The notes under the pieces are model-generated. The model was not told the origin of the DNA. It was given only the letters and a program-made list of their open reading frames with translations, and did no database searches. From NCBI GenBank assembly GCA_004764695.1, contig SMSO01000031.1, positions 122,600 through 186,599 of the forward strand: a DNA stretch of 64,000 nt. Reading direction: 5' to 3'. This DNA is from Schizochytrium sp. TIO01. Lineage: Eukaryota; Sar; Bigyra; Thraustochytrida; Thraustochytriidae. Below, one piece after another: positions 33,801 to 43,088 of this stretch. A program made the position numbers and the translations under genes. Within the stretch, counting starts at the first letter, position 1. Each line of letters starts with the position of its first letter.

Positions 33801-34054
33801 AGCCCAAGGCCTGGTCTTGCAGCAAATGCACATTTGAAAATGGTTCTGACAAGGCTAAATGCGAAATGTGCGATACAGCACGACCGGGAGGTGCAGGGTC
33901 ATCGTCGAATGCAGGTGGAGGCGGTTCTACTAGCAACTTGGTGCGCGTAAAGTGTCCAAACTGTGGTACTGTACTTGGTGCTCCTTCTGGTGCTCAAATG
34001 TTTCAATGTATGCAGTGTCACACTACATCAGCGGTGAGTGCTCATCGATGTTAG
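27812..34054 (+). CDS. WW-WW-RanBP2 zinc finger-FYVE-armadillo-RanBP2-LSD1 zinc finger protein
   Basis: 2080 residues, single exon. Two WW domains at 5-38 and 41-75 (LPPGWE...FYINHN..TSW and LPPGWE...FFINHN..TQWEDP) bind Pro-rich ligands. A RanBP2-type finger (CSACTFEN...CSVC) lies near 125-150. A FYVE finger at about 210-280 has CTLC, the RKHHCR phosphoinositide-binding signature and a RRVCDIC end; the leading WxxD Trp is absent (FAVPDEYS). About 1400 residues of armadillo/HEAT-like repeats follow (ALVLLLTSNDDLVKEHA, GAVPLVVALLASRD and similar). A Pro/Ser-rich linker (1810-1950) leads to a second RanBP2 finger (CSKCTFENG...CEMC) and a C-terminal LSD1-type finger (VKCPNCGTVLGAPSGA..FQCMQC). 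The likely role is an endosomal PI3P-binding scaffold with ubiquitin-binding fingers, by domain knowledge; the partners are unknown. Confidence 0.88.
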   Translation: MPGNDGLPPGWEMSIDEETGRTFYINHNTMQTSWTPPVEEPLPPGWEQQRDGEGRIFFINHNTQQTQWEDPRLSFEDAPSISYPSFDNDNAQSSGPGYDSGYYSQSMNSSYGAGGNVSSNGSGKVSCSACTFENSPSDTACSVCGTDLPKTNANSGGSSYESGARAGGSDEIDAATAAAIAAAQAEDEAYMSQTGSANEYIEVTDPRELEPFAVPDEYSMICTLCAKPFDWKNRKHHCRCSGGLYCQDCSSHKVRFAVRGEDVKERRVCDICFEHQNAGDRHCYLRYIGILRDAGGARRKDRFLAFKGVAQMVERLPNAMQPHASVEDQAMASRTLHQIERCGGAAAFCELVSPDNEREAQIESCRAVACMAEVAASSPSGSEASLSRSRLRNDLSEGSVAMSSIASMLRPDTPWEAHMHLAKAFYLLGDMSEIQLSVRKMNVIGPLCEDLLASEEQLQSWTVRAISRLIDNNADNVEAMLEANGMQALVLLLTSNDDLVKEHATAAICSGLQLEVTNPGRGGMLASRIRDAIVNLGGTSASVALLGSNNATVARSGLRLIMHLSNGQAEVVRAAGAVPLVVALLASRDSEIQASAAQLLRNIAQCSMAGSAEVLESGGLSMTIPLLGAPDSQTRSNAASLCEIFAADEQGSTNIIEAHAVPALVNLVRDSDNSVRGPAAGTLVQLLQCGSHEKQIVVNAGGVEALLGLENSSDPMVLRQLVGAVYSFVSDASLLESLSRRIAPPTMAMKLLGLLGGQHARSLDMHTIEMLLLVVAVLCGARDGDQLKTDAELAEATPTETQTRDLVASNGSQLILPLLSSSRDQPALVLAVFRLLLSVCSSMNGATAVAKAGGITAVVRALDDSLHVEASDADAGNLVTQLRQYGIALFGRLCSGGNASGGRSDTISTATADDVRYGVRAITRVLDQPNHAASDHERLAMQLSAVRALRSLSFHSGNWEAIASVALPQLIEMLLSNDSQSTLLADIASVISNLAKLEKHSDMVLDAGAVFALLGLLSEKEGEAVEAGLRTLIALAESSKRCRLAIVDQGAAPKLLHLAEQRESPIPELALKCLSTLAKEPANAPKITAETGATDSLLRLLKSPDSNVSEQAMEILLAVAKDSDTLWQQLVVNADIESAVALLKLGPPRVQGQACSTIAALCGDSPGYALCASPTILEVLPVIVQLLTPPEHFGADKSESPAKEAAAACALLSGSSVAREALVAAGVIPSLVALLLRERRLGRPRSATSEHTLRALFSLSSSAASEETSEQDSPNLSLWTGIQKLGKRRDAIDAVITILDAHIRDTTPTPSGCDRMDICEEAVVLLGRLPGALTPNEVTLIGRSARSINLVMGEVCPESLMKACLQTLGRLSKEPSLVQVLTAAGTIRTVSRLLEPLLSSEDTSQDIHVEASVTLQAAKLIASIVHDAHDRSVDDAIIGTKAIPALAALLTRTDELFPAHEHAEAALSAGLEAIASLARGGPAVQKAIMKSGDSVLPALAQVVDRFDHDGDESLPRATYAFVTLSRLATLGEHRHAIVSAKPSLTNIACRVFESTEDAKLVQAATQFVADLGPSVLDGQVVEALVCKVISNETFSNSRGPALQALGVYAMDPALGEQMLDLGILDTVIDLLQEDSPEGKPGVHVRSAATLLRLLCSLSAIRGVQPKQPHDLSKPAANGATTVNGQDEDCEKEGDMDDEATESELPSPSAPESNGDNEAAAMKNLERSVDACSAVILGEKNYPPSVVTEALLGLNMLVLTKEARERVAKLPKLLQMLKSIAISAASETFAAQTAANVVRFIGTGEVLEQERSRPRGPPPPLAAGAGPKSSPTSPPPPAPGSVSSSVSSPVLKPTNGYATKPPAQASTFASSASVASSSSSRPAPPPMMSSQSSLPRSSPLMAPRQPPSGPPPPISGSANSGTLLPTYSNTSMNSSFRRTPSSSQYTSGGGNGGRSLSSSSSTAMSDEQYAMRLQAEEDRRAREQQAKRPASTPAPAAQPKAWSCSKCTFENGSDKAKCEMCDTARPGGAGSSSNAGGGGSTSNLVRVKCPNCGTVLGAPSGAQMFQCMQCHTTSAVSAHRC

Positions 34055-34938
34055 TTTCTACAACATCTACAATTATAAACTTGCGAGCTTTATAAACAAA
34101 AGAACACGTTTTCTTAACCCAAGTCGTGCTCTTTATTACTAGCTTTTGAAAAAGTCTAGAAAAAATAAAATGCAAAAAGTTATTATCTTATCTTATCTTA
34201 TCTTATCTTATATATATATAGATATATATCATCGTTCCTGTAACATTGAGAAAAGTAAACTCACAATCTCGGGAAGCGTTTTATCTTCCGAATGTATAAA
34301 GAATAAAATGTCATCTCAAGAAACCAACATTCCTCCCTCGCAGAGTATCGTGTTCCACAAGAAGGTAGTAAAGTCCTTGCAGAGGTTGATGACCAGCTCA
34401 AATTTGCAGGTGAGCGTGATGCAGCATGGCTTGAAGCCTTAGCTACTCTTCAATATTTTTTGAATAATATTTTTTGAACAAAGAACAAGATTCTGCCACG
34501 ATGACTTGGGCAATCTGAAGATTTCCCAAAAGAAGAGCCTGCAACGAGTACGACTAGTCAGTCTTAAGTAAAGCAAGCGTAGGAACTTTAATCAGGCCAA
34601 GCGATAGAAAGGATCAATTTAGAGTAAAAGAGAAATATACTAATTTCATTGACAACAAAACGAAGAAACAGAGATTATATGTTGGAACTCCTTTTAAAGA
34701 GTTTCATAGGAAGTGGGTGTGATAAAAGCTTTTCTTTGAGCCGGTGTGTGTTGTTGTTGTTGTTGGTATTTTCATTGCATGCAAACGTCAAGACAACGAC
34801 TCAAAACGATTCCAAAGAGAAATGCGGTAGCACTAGCAGTAGGCATAAAATCTATACAGGCAAGCAAACAACACATGACCAAACTAGAAGGTTGCGAACA
34901 TGCTTGCGATGACACAGGTTGCACATCTCTCTCAATTT
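34055..34938. other. Convergent intergenic region
   Basis: Between two convergent genes. Contains the TCTTA repeat at 34186. A short frame at 34308-34442 (ATG, 44 codons) has no recognisable match. Confidence 0.5.
34186..34229. repeat. (TCTTA)5 followed by a TA-rich tract
   Basis: Five perfect TCTTA copies directly followed by an alternating TA run, in the probable 3' UTR of the FYVE protein gene. Confidence 0.95.
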
Positions 34939-37755
34939 TTAGGCAATCACACAGCAGCCTTCCGCCTGAGGAGCACCTCCGTTACCAATGGTGGGAAGGT
35001 TAAGCGCGCCTTGGCCAATTAGCTTGAGGTTTGCCTTGTAGGCGGCGCCGTCCACAGCATCGATTGGGTATGAAGAGGAGGTGGTGAGGGGGAGGTCGAC
35101 ACCGACATTTGACAGAACCTCAATCCAATTACGAACCTCTGAGATATGAATGTTCTCCATGAGGTAGGTCACCTGGACATTCGGGTCTTCTGGTTTTTTG
35201 CCAGGGTACGTGGAAAGTGCAGCAATCCAACCGTCGTGCTCATTGTATGCAATACTCTCCACCTCTTCGTAGTTAACAAAGTGCTCAGTCTGACGACCCA
35301 TGGGGTCGTACAGGTAAAGACCCTTGCTACCAACGACAAGGAGCAGGGGCACACGCTGGGCCTTGGAGTTGAAGGCGACAACGCGGTCAGCGCCGATGAG
35401 ACCGTCGTCGGGCGGGAGATACTCAGCTGCACGTTCCAAGAACTCACGACGAGCATCCTCGATACGCAACAGGTCACGGGCATCCTTGATGAAAACCTTG
35501 GTCTTACCCATCTCGTACTTCTTGACACCGCCCTGCGAGAGAATATAAGTTGTCGCCTTGCGGGTGTCAGGCTGCCAGTGGTCCGTGCCCTGAACGGCGC
35601 ACTTGAATTTAGCAGCAAACTCATCATAGGTCATGCGGAAGGCGTATCCGGCACGACGCACAATCAAGTTCTCAGCAATGCCCAAGTAGCGGACCTGGGA
35701 AATCACCATGTCGCGTTCAAACATACCAGCGCGCTTCATTTCGTTGGGCTTGATACAACGAATGTAGTGCTGGTTGTTCTTCTTGAGGGTCTCCATAAGG
35801 GCGGCCACAGACTTTTTGTACTGCATGCAGGTCGTAGGCGGCCGCTTGTTCGTCGTGCGGCTGTCGTCCACAGCTGGGTGACCCTTGAACAACGACTTGG
35901 CAACCGGGTTGCGCGAGGTGTGGTAGACCACTTGCACAAGATCAGGGAAGAGGGTATCCTTGTTGGAGTCAAGCATACCGTGGGTGTTATATTGGACGAC
36001 ACCAGCATAGTGATGAATCTCAAAGACGCCCGGCTCAGCACGAGCAGGGACGGAAAACTCGTTCGTGCGAATGTTAGACTGGAACTTCTGGTACAGTGTA
36101 GAGTCGTTCGCCTGCGGGAAGATGCTCTGCTCGTCAATGAGGGAGAACATACCGCCACGACGGTCGATCAGCTCGACAATAGGGCTGTTATCGAAGAAGT
36201 TCACGGGGACCCATGAGATGTTTTCGCGCGCGTACTCAGCCTGCTCTCCCTTGAGGGTGAGCTCGATGAAGAGCGCATGGAGCTTCTCGTTGGTGTAGTT
36301 GATGCAAAGCTGCTCAAAGCCGTTCACACCAAGGATCTCAAAACCATAAATATCCAAGACACCAATGCACGTGGAGAACTGATCTGTGTGGATGGTCTCG
36401 TTACAGCGAGTTACAATATAGTCAAAAAGACGACCGTAGAGGGATTTAGCTAGCGAGTCGCGAGCAAAGGCGGCCTTTTCGGCATTGAGGCCAGTCCGCA
36501 CGCTCTCAGAGGCGGACTTTACGGTACGGTGCGTAAGCGCAGTCTGAAGATCCTGCTCGTTGACGCCGAGTAGAGATGCGGCTTGGGAAAGGGCCTGGTG
36601 ATTGTCAACCTGAGAAGTGTCGCGTCCCTTAGGGCTGAAGGTGACGTTACCGAGGTGCAAGATACCACCGAGGATGGAGAAGATGGCGGCCTGCTCCTCG
36701 CCCTTCATGCCGATAAACTCCATCGCCTTGCTTGTGTCAGAAAAGTCACTGCCATCATCGATGCTACGCACAGAAGCTGAGGAGGGGTCTGAAAGGTAGT
36801 TGAAGTCGCCAGCGCTGGAGGATAAGCCAAGTTGAGAGCGAGCACGGCTGTCACTCAAAAGCTGGTAGAAAATATGAAAGTTGCGCTCACCCTCTTGCTG
36901 CAAAGTCACACGGGTCTTCTCCAGAAGATAAGTGGAGATGGAACCACCACTGGGGTCACCATACAGAAAGTTAATGGCGAAGTATTTACCGAAACGAGAA
37001 GAGTTATCATTTCGGCGAGTCTTGGCGTTACCAAAGGCCTCGAGAAGCTGTATTGTTTAGAATTCATATGAATTAAAGTAAGGACACGTATAAGTTAGTT
37101 CGATGATCATGCGTCTCTCCATTCTCCTTGGCATGGAGTGTTGTATTCTTAAGCCCCTTGCCCCCAACACTGCACCTGCCACCTCCACAGTTCCTATTTC
37201 CTTAGCCTGTGCTTGTTTGTAGCAGCGCCCCGTTTCCTGCAACTCGCCGATATAGTTTATTTGGCTTTTCTTTAATACAGAATTCAACTGTCCGTCTGTA
37301 CATCTATTTTTATGTAGTCTTTAACGTACCGGGTTGGTCTGGAGTAGCTCCTCCTTAATGTGCTGTACCTGCTTGGATTTGCTGGCCATGGCCGCGACGT
37401 ACTCCATGACGGTCTTGGATGCCTCCGTCTTACCGGCACCAGACTCACCAGTAATGATAACACACTCGTTGGAGGTGTTGAGCATCATCGAGCGGTAAGC
37501 CATTTCTGCGATTCCGTATACATGTGGAGAGCGCTCGTAAAGCTTCTTGGACACATAGGAGCGGATCTTGCTTTGGCCGTAGAGCCCATTGATCATGTGA
37601 TACGGGTTCACCACCAGGAGCACCTCTCCGATATAGGTGTAAATTTCATCGGCACGGTGCCTTGCTGCGAGGGCCTCAACGATCTCATCCTCCGTCGACC
37701 CGTCGAGGAGAACGAGATCATTCACAACTCCACTCTTGGCGCCACGGTACGACAT
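34939..37755 (-). CDS. Short-tailed myosin with a C-terminal CaaX box (two exons)
   Basis: Joined exons 37755-37330 and 37047-34939 give 844 residues. The motor has P-loop GESGAGKT (103-110), switch [10 protein letters not shown] just after the intron, switch II LDIYGFE, and [13 protein letters not shown]. The exon join restores the invariant [12 protein letters not shown] block. After the motor (KTKVFIKD) there is only a short helix without a clear IQ motif (consensus IQxxxRGxxxR), then a myosin-I TH1-like lipid-binding domain ([20 protein letters not shown] onward). The protein ends GCCVIA: Cys-Val-Ile-Ala fits a CaaX prenylation signal, with a second Cys before it. The motor most resembles class I. 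Actin-based motility at membranes is expected; prenyl anchoring is inferred. No coiled coil, so presumably single-headed. Confidence 0.9.
37048..37329 (-). other. Myosin intron
   Basis: 282 nt, phase 0. Donor CCG|GTACGT at 37329, acceptor AATACAG| ending at 37048. An in-frame stop follows the donor directly (GTA CGT TAA), and only removal of the intron reconnects the conserved motor sequence. Confidence 0.92.
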
Positions 37756-37783
37756 TCTGCTCTCTCCGTTGGTACCCCGTCAA

Positions 37784-37823
37784 CGTCCTGTTAATGCTCT
37801 GATCGTCCTGTCAATGCTCTGAT
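37784..37823. repeat. 20-bp imperfect direct repeat
   Basis: CGTCCTGTTAATGCTCTGAT is followed directly by the same word with one change (T to C), about 30 bp upstream of the myosin start codon. Confidence 0.85.
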
Positions 37824-38005
37824 CCCTGCCCCTGTAGCAGCCGCAGTAAACCCGGCACCAGGCGGGAGCACGCACGAGCAGTCAATTGACTCTTCCCTGC
37901 TTCGCAACCTGGGAGGACCTGCACAACCTGCCTTACGCAGACTTAGCCAGCAAGCCAGCCAGCCAGCTCGCCCGTCGACCGACTGACCGACCGACTGTCA
38001 GGGTC

Positions 38006-38046
<41 letters not shown>
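38006..38046. repeat. (GCAA)n microsatellite
   Basis: About ten tandem AGCA units, preceded by CCGACTGA-type and CCAG-type words. Confidence 0.95.
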
Positions 38047-38229
38047 TTAGTTAGTTAAGTTAGCTCTTTGCTGATGCCAGAAGTCGCCCATGTGCAAACC
38101 TCATCACCGCTCGACTTACACTTTATGCCAAAGTTAAACCCAACTCGACAGCTTCTTCTTCTAAACCTGCCTAGCAAACCACCACCGCCACCTGGAAGTC
38201 AGCCATTCAGCCCTAGAGTGTGTGTCAGT

Positions 38230-38306
38230 GGAGAGAGAGAGTGAGCGAGTGAGTGAGTGAGCGAGTGTGAGTGAGAGTGAGTGAGAGTGAATGAGTGAGC
38301 GAGTGC
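38230..38306. repeat. (GAGT)n / (GAGC)n purine-pyrimidine microsatellite
   Basis: Imperfect GAGT, GAGC and GTGA units. A similar tract recurs at 40352. Confidence 0.93.
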
Positions 38307-40351
38307 GATCGACGGTCAGAGCACCTCAGAGTGGACGGAAAACAAGCACGCACGCTCCTCATTTCGCCTATCTGACTCCTACGTGCACGTGTTTTGCAAG
38401 CGCTTGCTTCCTCATCAATCATTATAAACAACCAAGAATAAAAAAACGTTTTAGCGTGGAAAAGGGGCAAAAGCAGAAGAGAATATGATTATGCATGTAC
38501 ACGTTCAACTTGCAACACGCAGGCGAAGCGAAGGACTGGGCTTTCTTTCACCTCAGGCAGACAGCCAACAAAGAAACAAAGAAACAAACGAAGAAAGCAA
38601 GAGACAGACGCAAGCCAGGAAAGAGGGCTCCCGCGAGTCAGAGGCAACTTCTGCCGACCTTTCATTGAGTAACAACTCGGGTGAAAACGCAAGTTGAAGC
38701 AATTGCCCGCCCATAAAAAAAACAATTAAAAATGCAATAAATGGTCAAGCGCGTTCAGGTTTCATGAAATGATACCTTCAAGCTGCTCAATATTCCAAAG
38801 CGAGTGGGGAGAACTCGGCCGCAAGAGCTCAGGCCTTGGCAGGTGCTGAGGTCTGCACGAATGGCGAGAGCTGCAGCAGAAGAGACCTCGAGGAACTTGA
38901 AGAAGACTTACTTGGAGGTCCAAGTTGAGACGAAGCAGAAGTCGGAGAGGAAATAGGTTTTCCAACACTTTTCACTTTCTTTTTCTTTTCTTTTTTTCTT
39001 CTTTTGGGATGAAAATAGTATAAGTTGTTGAACGAGAGATTGAAGCAAACATCATCATCAATTCAAGTTTGCACAGAAAGGCTTTGTTCAAGAAACGGCT
39101 GGGCTTGGAGAGCTCAAGGTGCGTGGGAGGAAACTGCTGTGGTTGTTGGCTGCTGGTAGACAGCTAGCTATCAGAGGCCTGGGAAACGAATCGAATGAAG
39201 GTACCTGCGAAGCAGACCTTGTTTTTTTAACCCGAGATAGATTGAACATCATCGTGAAAGTTTCCAAACTAATGGTAGTTTTTAAGAGAAAGGCGAAAGG
39301 GAATGTACCTACAATTCATCGCATTACTACCCACGCCAGATCCTTTCGACGGAGGCTTTCAAGCTTAAGTTGCTCTGGATCATACTGCAAAGCGGTTTGG
39401 CCTTCGTGGCAGCAGATAGCCATCCTCGTGAGACCTGCGTTTCCCCTTCATTCCTTAGAAGCAGTTTCCCTCCATTCTGCCCAAGAGAGAAACTTTCATC
39501 GATCAAGTTTCCTCATTCGTCAACCTGAGCTTGAACTGGCAAAGAAGATAAACTAAAGTACTGTCTTATGCAAAGAAACAAACTCGAACAAACACTTTTG
39601 AGGCAGAAAATTATAATATACCTAATAAACAACTTGGACGTCGAGAAAAGCTCCTACGAAAGTGAACAAGACAGATTTAGACCTTGAAATGCGAGCTGCT
39701 TGCCGCAGTCTCAGGCAAGCGCTGCAAAGCCGTCGTCGGATCAAACAATGGGTGCTTGGCGGTGCACATTGTTCCAGTAGCTGCACCAAGGCCACGCAAA
39801 GATGCATCCGTCGCCACCGATGAGTTCGAGCTTATTATTTATTGCCAGTGCTGCTTTAAAGATGGGCGAGATCGCCAAGCGCGTGCAGCTGGGCGTGCGC
39901 CACTGTCTCGCGCAGGATGAACGGTTAATGACAGAACCAACGCAGGAACGGAGAGCCACCACGACCATCGATGCATACCCACCCATCCACCATATCTGGG
40001 CCGCACGCATCATCGCGCACGAAGGAGCTAGCTCACATTGACATGGAGTAGTTGGCTGCGCACGTGAATCAGGGCCAGAAGCACCGTTGTTGTGATGCCA
40101 ATGGCGGTTCTCCGCTCTCGACGGACTCGACCCCGTACCGCGAGCTCGATACAAACTTGGGCGACTGATGCGGTGCTCGGTTTCTTCGAAGGATCGATGC
40201 GAGCCCAAATTGGGTGCCAAGCCACAGCTCTGCAGCAAACTCGTCGAGGGGGGATGCAAATGCAAGGGAGATCAAATGACGACGGCGATTCAACGGAGAT
40301 CCCATGAAGCAGAAAGCGCCAGATTGGGGCGTGCGTAGGTACCCACTGCCA

Positions 40352-40437
40352 CGAGCGAGTGAGTGACTCAGAGTGAGCGAGCGAGCGAGCGAGTGAGTGA
40401 CGTAGAGTGAGTAAATGAGAGAATGAGCGCGTGAGCG
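40352..40437. repeat. (GAGC)n / (GAGT)n microsatellite
   Basis: Same repeat family as at 38230, about 2.1 kb away in the same orientation. Confidence 0.93.
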
Positions 40438-40457
40438 CACTCTGTTCTAGGAGGGAA

Positions 40458-40823
40458 ATGGTCTTGAACTTGGAGGCTGGCAAAATCGCGAGCCTGATTC
40501 GCACACGTCATGTTCGCTACCAGAAGCCCCTGGGTCTCGCGTCTAGCAGTATCAGCATGAGCTGCTTCTTGTCAAGCTTAAGACTTGAAGGTAAACCAAA
40601 CACCTTCAGCAGGCCCGAAATCTTCGACAAGCTCAAAGTTCAAGCTGAGAAAAAGAAAACTGCACAAGATGTCGATTCTGACCTTTTTGATTGGGAACGA
40701 CTCAAGAGGAACAAAAGACGCCTTTCTTGCCCAATAAGAGCTTTTCTAACTCGCGCACAGCAAGCAGTTTACGCAACTTGCTCAAACTGGGGGGCAATCT
40801 TTAAAGATATTCGAGAGCTCTAA
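40458..40823 (+). CDS. Possible small hypothetical protein
   Basis: 121 codons from an ATG at 40458. The frame extends upstream only from GTG and through repeat sequence. The second half is basic and looks helical (FDKLKVQAEKKK, WERLKRNKRRL). I recognise no domain. It may be chance; listed because it is the best ATG-started frame in this stretch. Confidence 0.2.
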   Translation: MVLNLEAGKIASLIRTRHVRYQKPLGLASSSISMSCFLSSLRLEGKPNTFSRPEIFDKLKVQAEKKKTAQDVDSDLFDWERLKRNKRRLSCPIRAFLTRAQQAVYATCSNWGAIFKDIREL

Positions 40824-43088
40824 GCGATGCAACAGGCTAAATTGTAACCAATTTAATTCTTTTGACGATTTGATAGCCTTGTGCTCAGCGCAGCCGGCAA
40901 ACTGTGTGTAAATACCTAACTCGTAATATACCCACTCCAGGCACGTGCGAGCCGGGACATTAGCAAAGAAATATAATCTAGGGGGAGTACTTGGGGAAGG
41001 GACAAGTAAAAACTCAAAAAGTCGAAAATAGGCCTCTTCCACAGAATAGACCGCCTTGAGGAGGCGCGTGCACACTTTATAGGAATCCATTTATCCTCCA
41101 AGTTTTATGAATCCAAAACGAGCTTTAAAGCCTGATGTTGGAAACTATCTGCATAAGGACAACTATATCAAGACCTGTGACGAGACGTGGCCTGTTATGC
41201 GCGTCGCTCGGAAGGCAGGAACCTCGGTTCTCCTTATAATGTTTTGCATATCACAGTAGGAATGATGCGTGGTACTTATTGGAGAACTGGATGGGATGGT
41301 GCAAACCTGGCGGACTATTATGGCGGCAAACATTCAAGTCTGAGTCGGTTCCTGGAAATCTCTTCTTTTGCAGTCTAAGGATCAAACCGTTGCTGAAGAA
41401 TGGAATTAAACGAATAACTGTGGAGGTGCCTGGGACTTGTAATGGTGTTTGGGAGCAAAGGCGGCGAATGGAAAGCCGCCCAGAAATCGAATTGAGCGTT
41501 CAAGCTGTCTACCCTTCACAGTGGTCACGAATAATCAAGTATAAAATGTCCTCTAGGAACCAATTAGTTAATGCAGCGAAAAACTTCAAATTATAAACTC
41601 AAGAAGATCAAACTTTTGAATTAAAAAAAAAATACAGTTCATAAGTGAAGGATAAAGATACCAATATAACGATCAGAACAACTTCAACATCTTGAGTGAG
41701 CACCTACGTAGCATGATCTTCTCTTCAACAATCAAGAGTGCTGGTAACTGTTGTATAGCATAGTTTGACCAATTTGAGGTTTGAACACTCGAGAAGAGCT
41801 GGAGCATAGCACTCAATTGACTTTGAGTGTGAAGCAAAATAACGCCTGCTTATAATTGTTCTACTAGTCGCTTGTCACTAAGTGACTCCTTGCATGAAAT
41901 GAACAGTTCATTACTATGAAAAATGCCTCGTGACCCTACAGTTGAGTCGGCAAACATCAATTAGCTTGATCCAGCTCTAAGGATTCAATTCTAGAGACGA
42001 GGTGGCAAACGCGGCGTTAAGTGGGTAGAAAAATGTAGGTAGGTGATATATGAAAAATCACTGCAGTGTAGAAGGAGCGCTCTTAGTAAGCTACTTTCGT
42101 TTGTACAACGTGATGATTGAGATTTAAATAGTATAGATCAATAAATCTCCATTTTTTCAGAAATGTGATGTTGTTTGGTCTGTATCTATGATGATGGGGA
42201 TGAGCAACCGGTTGTAGTTTGTCATTTGCACCAGGATAAGACATCTGATAAGGGCCAATCATGATGCCCTTGTCTGCGATTTCGTTTTCACATAGCCACA
42301 AACATAAACTGATCAATAAGTCAAACAGTGATTGTTTGCATCAAAGGTTATATCTATCTTACAGTCTTGTCAGCTCGAATCTATTTATTTATGTAAAATT
42401 GACTTTATAATCTTGCTTCTCTGCAAAATCATATCATCGGCACTTTGTATAGTGTAACACATTGCTTTTTTAATTATTTTTAGAGTGAGCATGTGCATGT
42501 AGCGAGATTGACATTTGTCCTTGTTTACGTAAAGCCAACGCAGCTATAGGTTTGCCATAATTTCACAATCATGACACACACGCCCAAGGTTAATCATGGC
42601 ATCCAAGATTTACGCCTTAACCTCAGGAATTCTAAATTTGTCAAATTACATAGGACCAGATGTCATGCATCGAGATTCTCTACGATGACTTGGCCTAGCT
42701 GACAGCTCTGCTCCGATTTTCGAATTGTCGCTATATTCGCCTTGATGGGTCTCATCTTTGGGAATAGAACCAACATTCACTTCTACTTTTGACTCCATGA
42801 ACGATATCTATATATATGTTATATAAGGAAAAGAATAAAGATCTGCATAGTATCATATGTAACAAATAAATAGCAATTCAAGTTGCGCAACAACGGAATA
42901 AAATTCACGAATCCTTATCTCTCTCGAATACAAAAACCGGATACAAACGCCAAACTTGCCGGAGAAGGCTTGCACCATCGTCACCGCCAGCGAGTCTCCT
43001 TCAGTGGAGTTCGCAGCGGAATCCTTGCAGCTTGTCTGCGTCTCTTCTGTTGCTTTGTTAAGTATCCGCCCGCTTGAATATCTCATCC

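Larger units (their letters stand above)
37756..43088. other. 5.3 kb gene-poor, repeat-rich region
   Basis: No recognised gene. Left part (37.8-40.4 kb) holds several GAGT/GCAA-type simple repeats; the right part (41.6-43.0 kb) is AT-rich. Open frames such as 38485-38697 (+), 39119-39556 (+, starts GTG), 39741-40265 (-), 41187-41378 and 41279-41596 (+) lack family similarity and mostly lack an ATG at the listed start. Could hold non-coding transcripts or rapidly evolving genes. Confidence 0.5.

Noticed and set aside
35146-36216. 356-codon plus-strand frame
   Set aside because: Antisense to the myosin motor, which has clear motifs on the minus strand; the plus frame matches nothing.
37057-37287. 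76-codon minus-strand frame
   Set aside because: Lies wholly inside the myosin intron and has no recognisable content.
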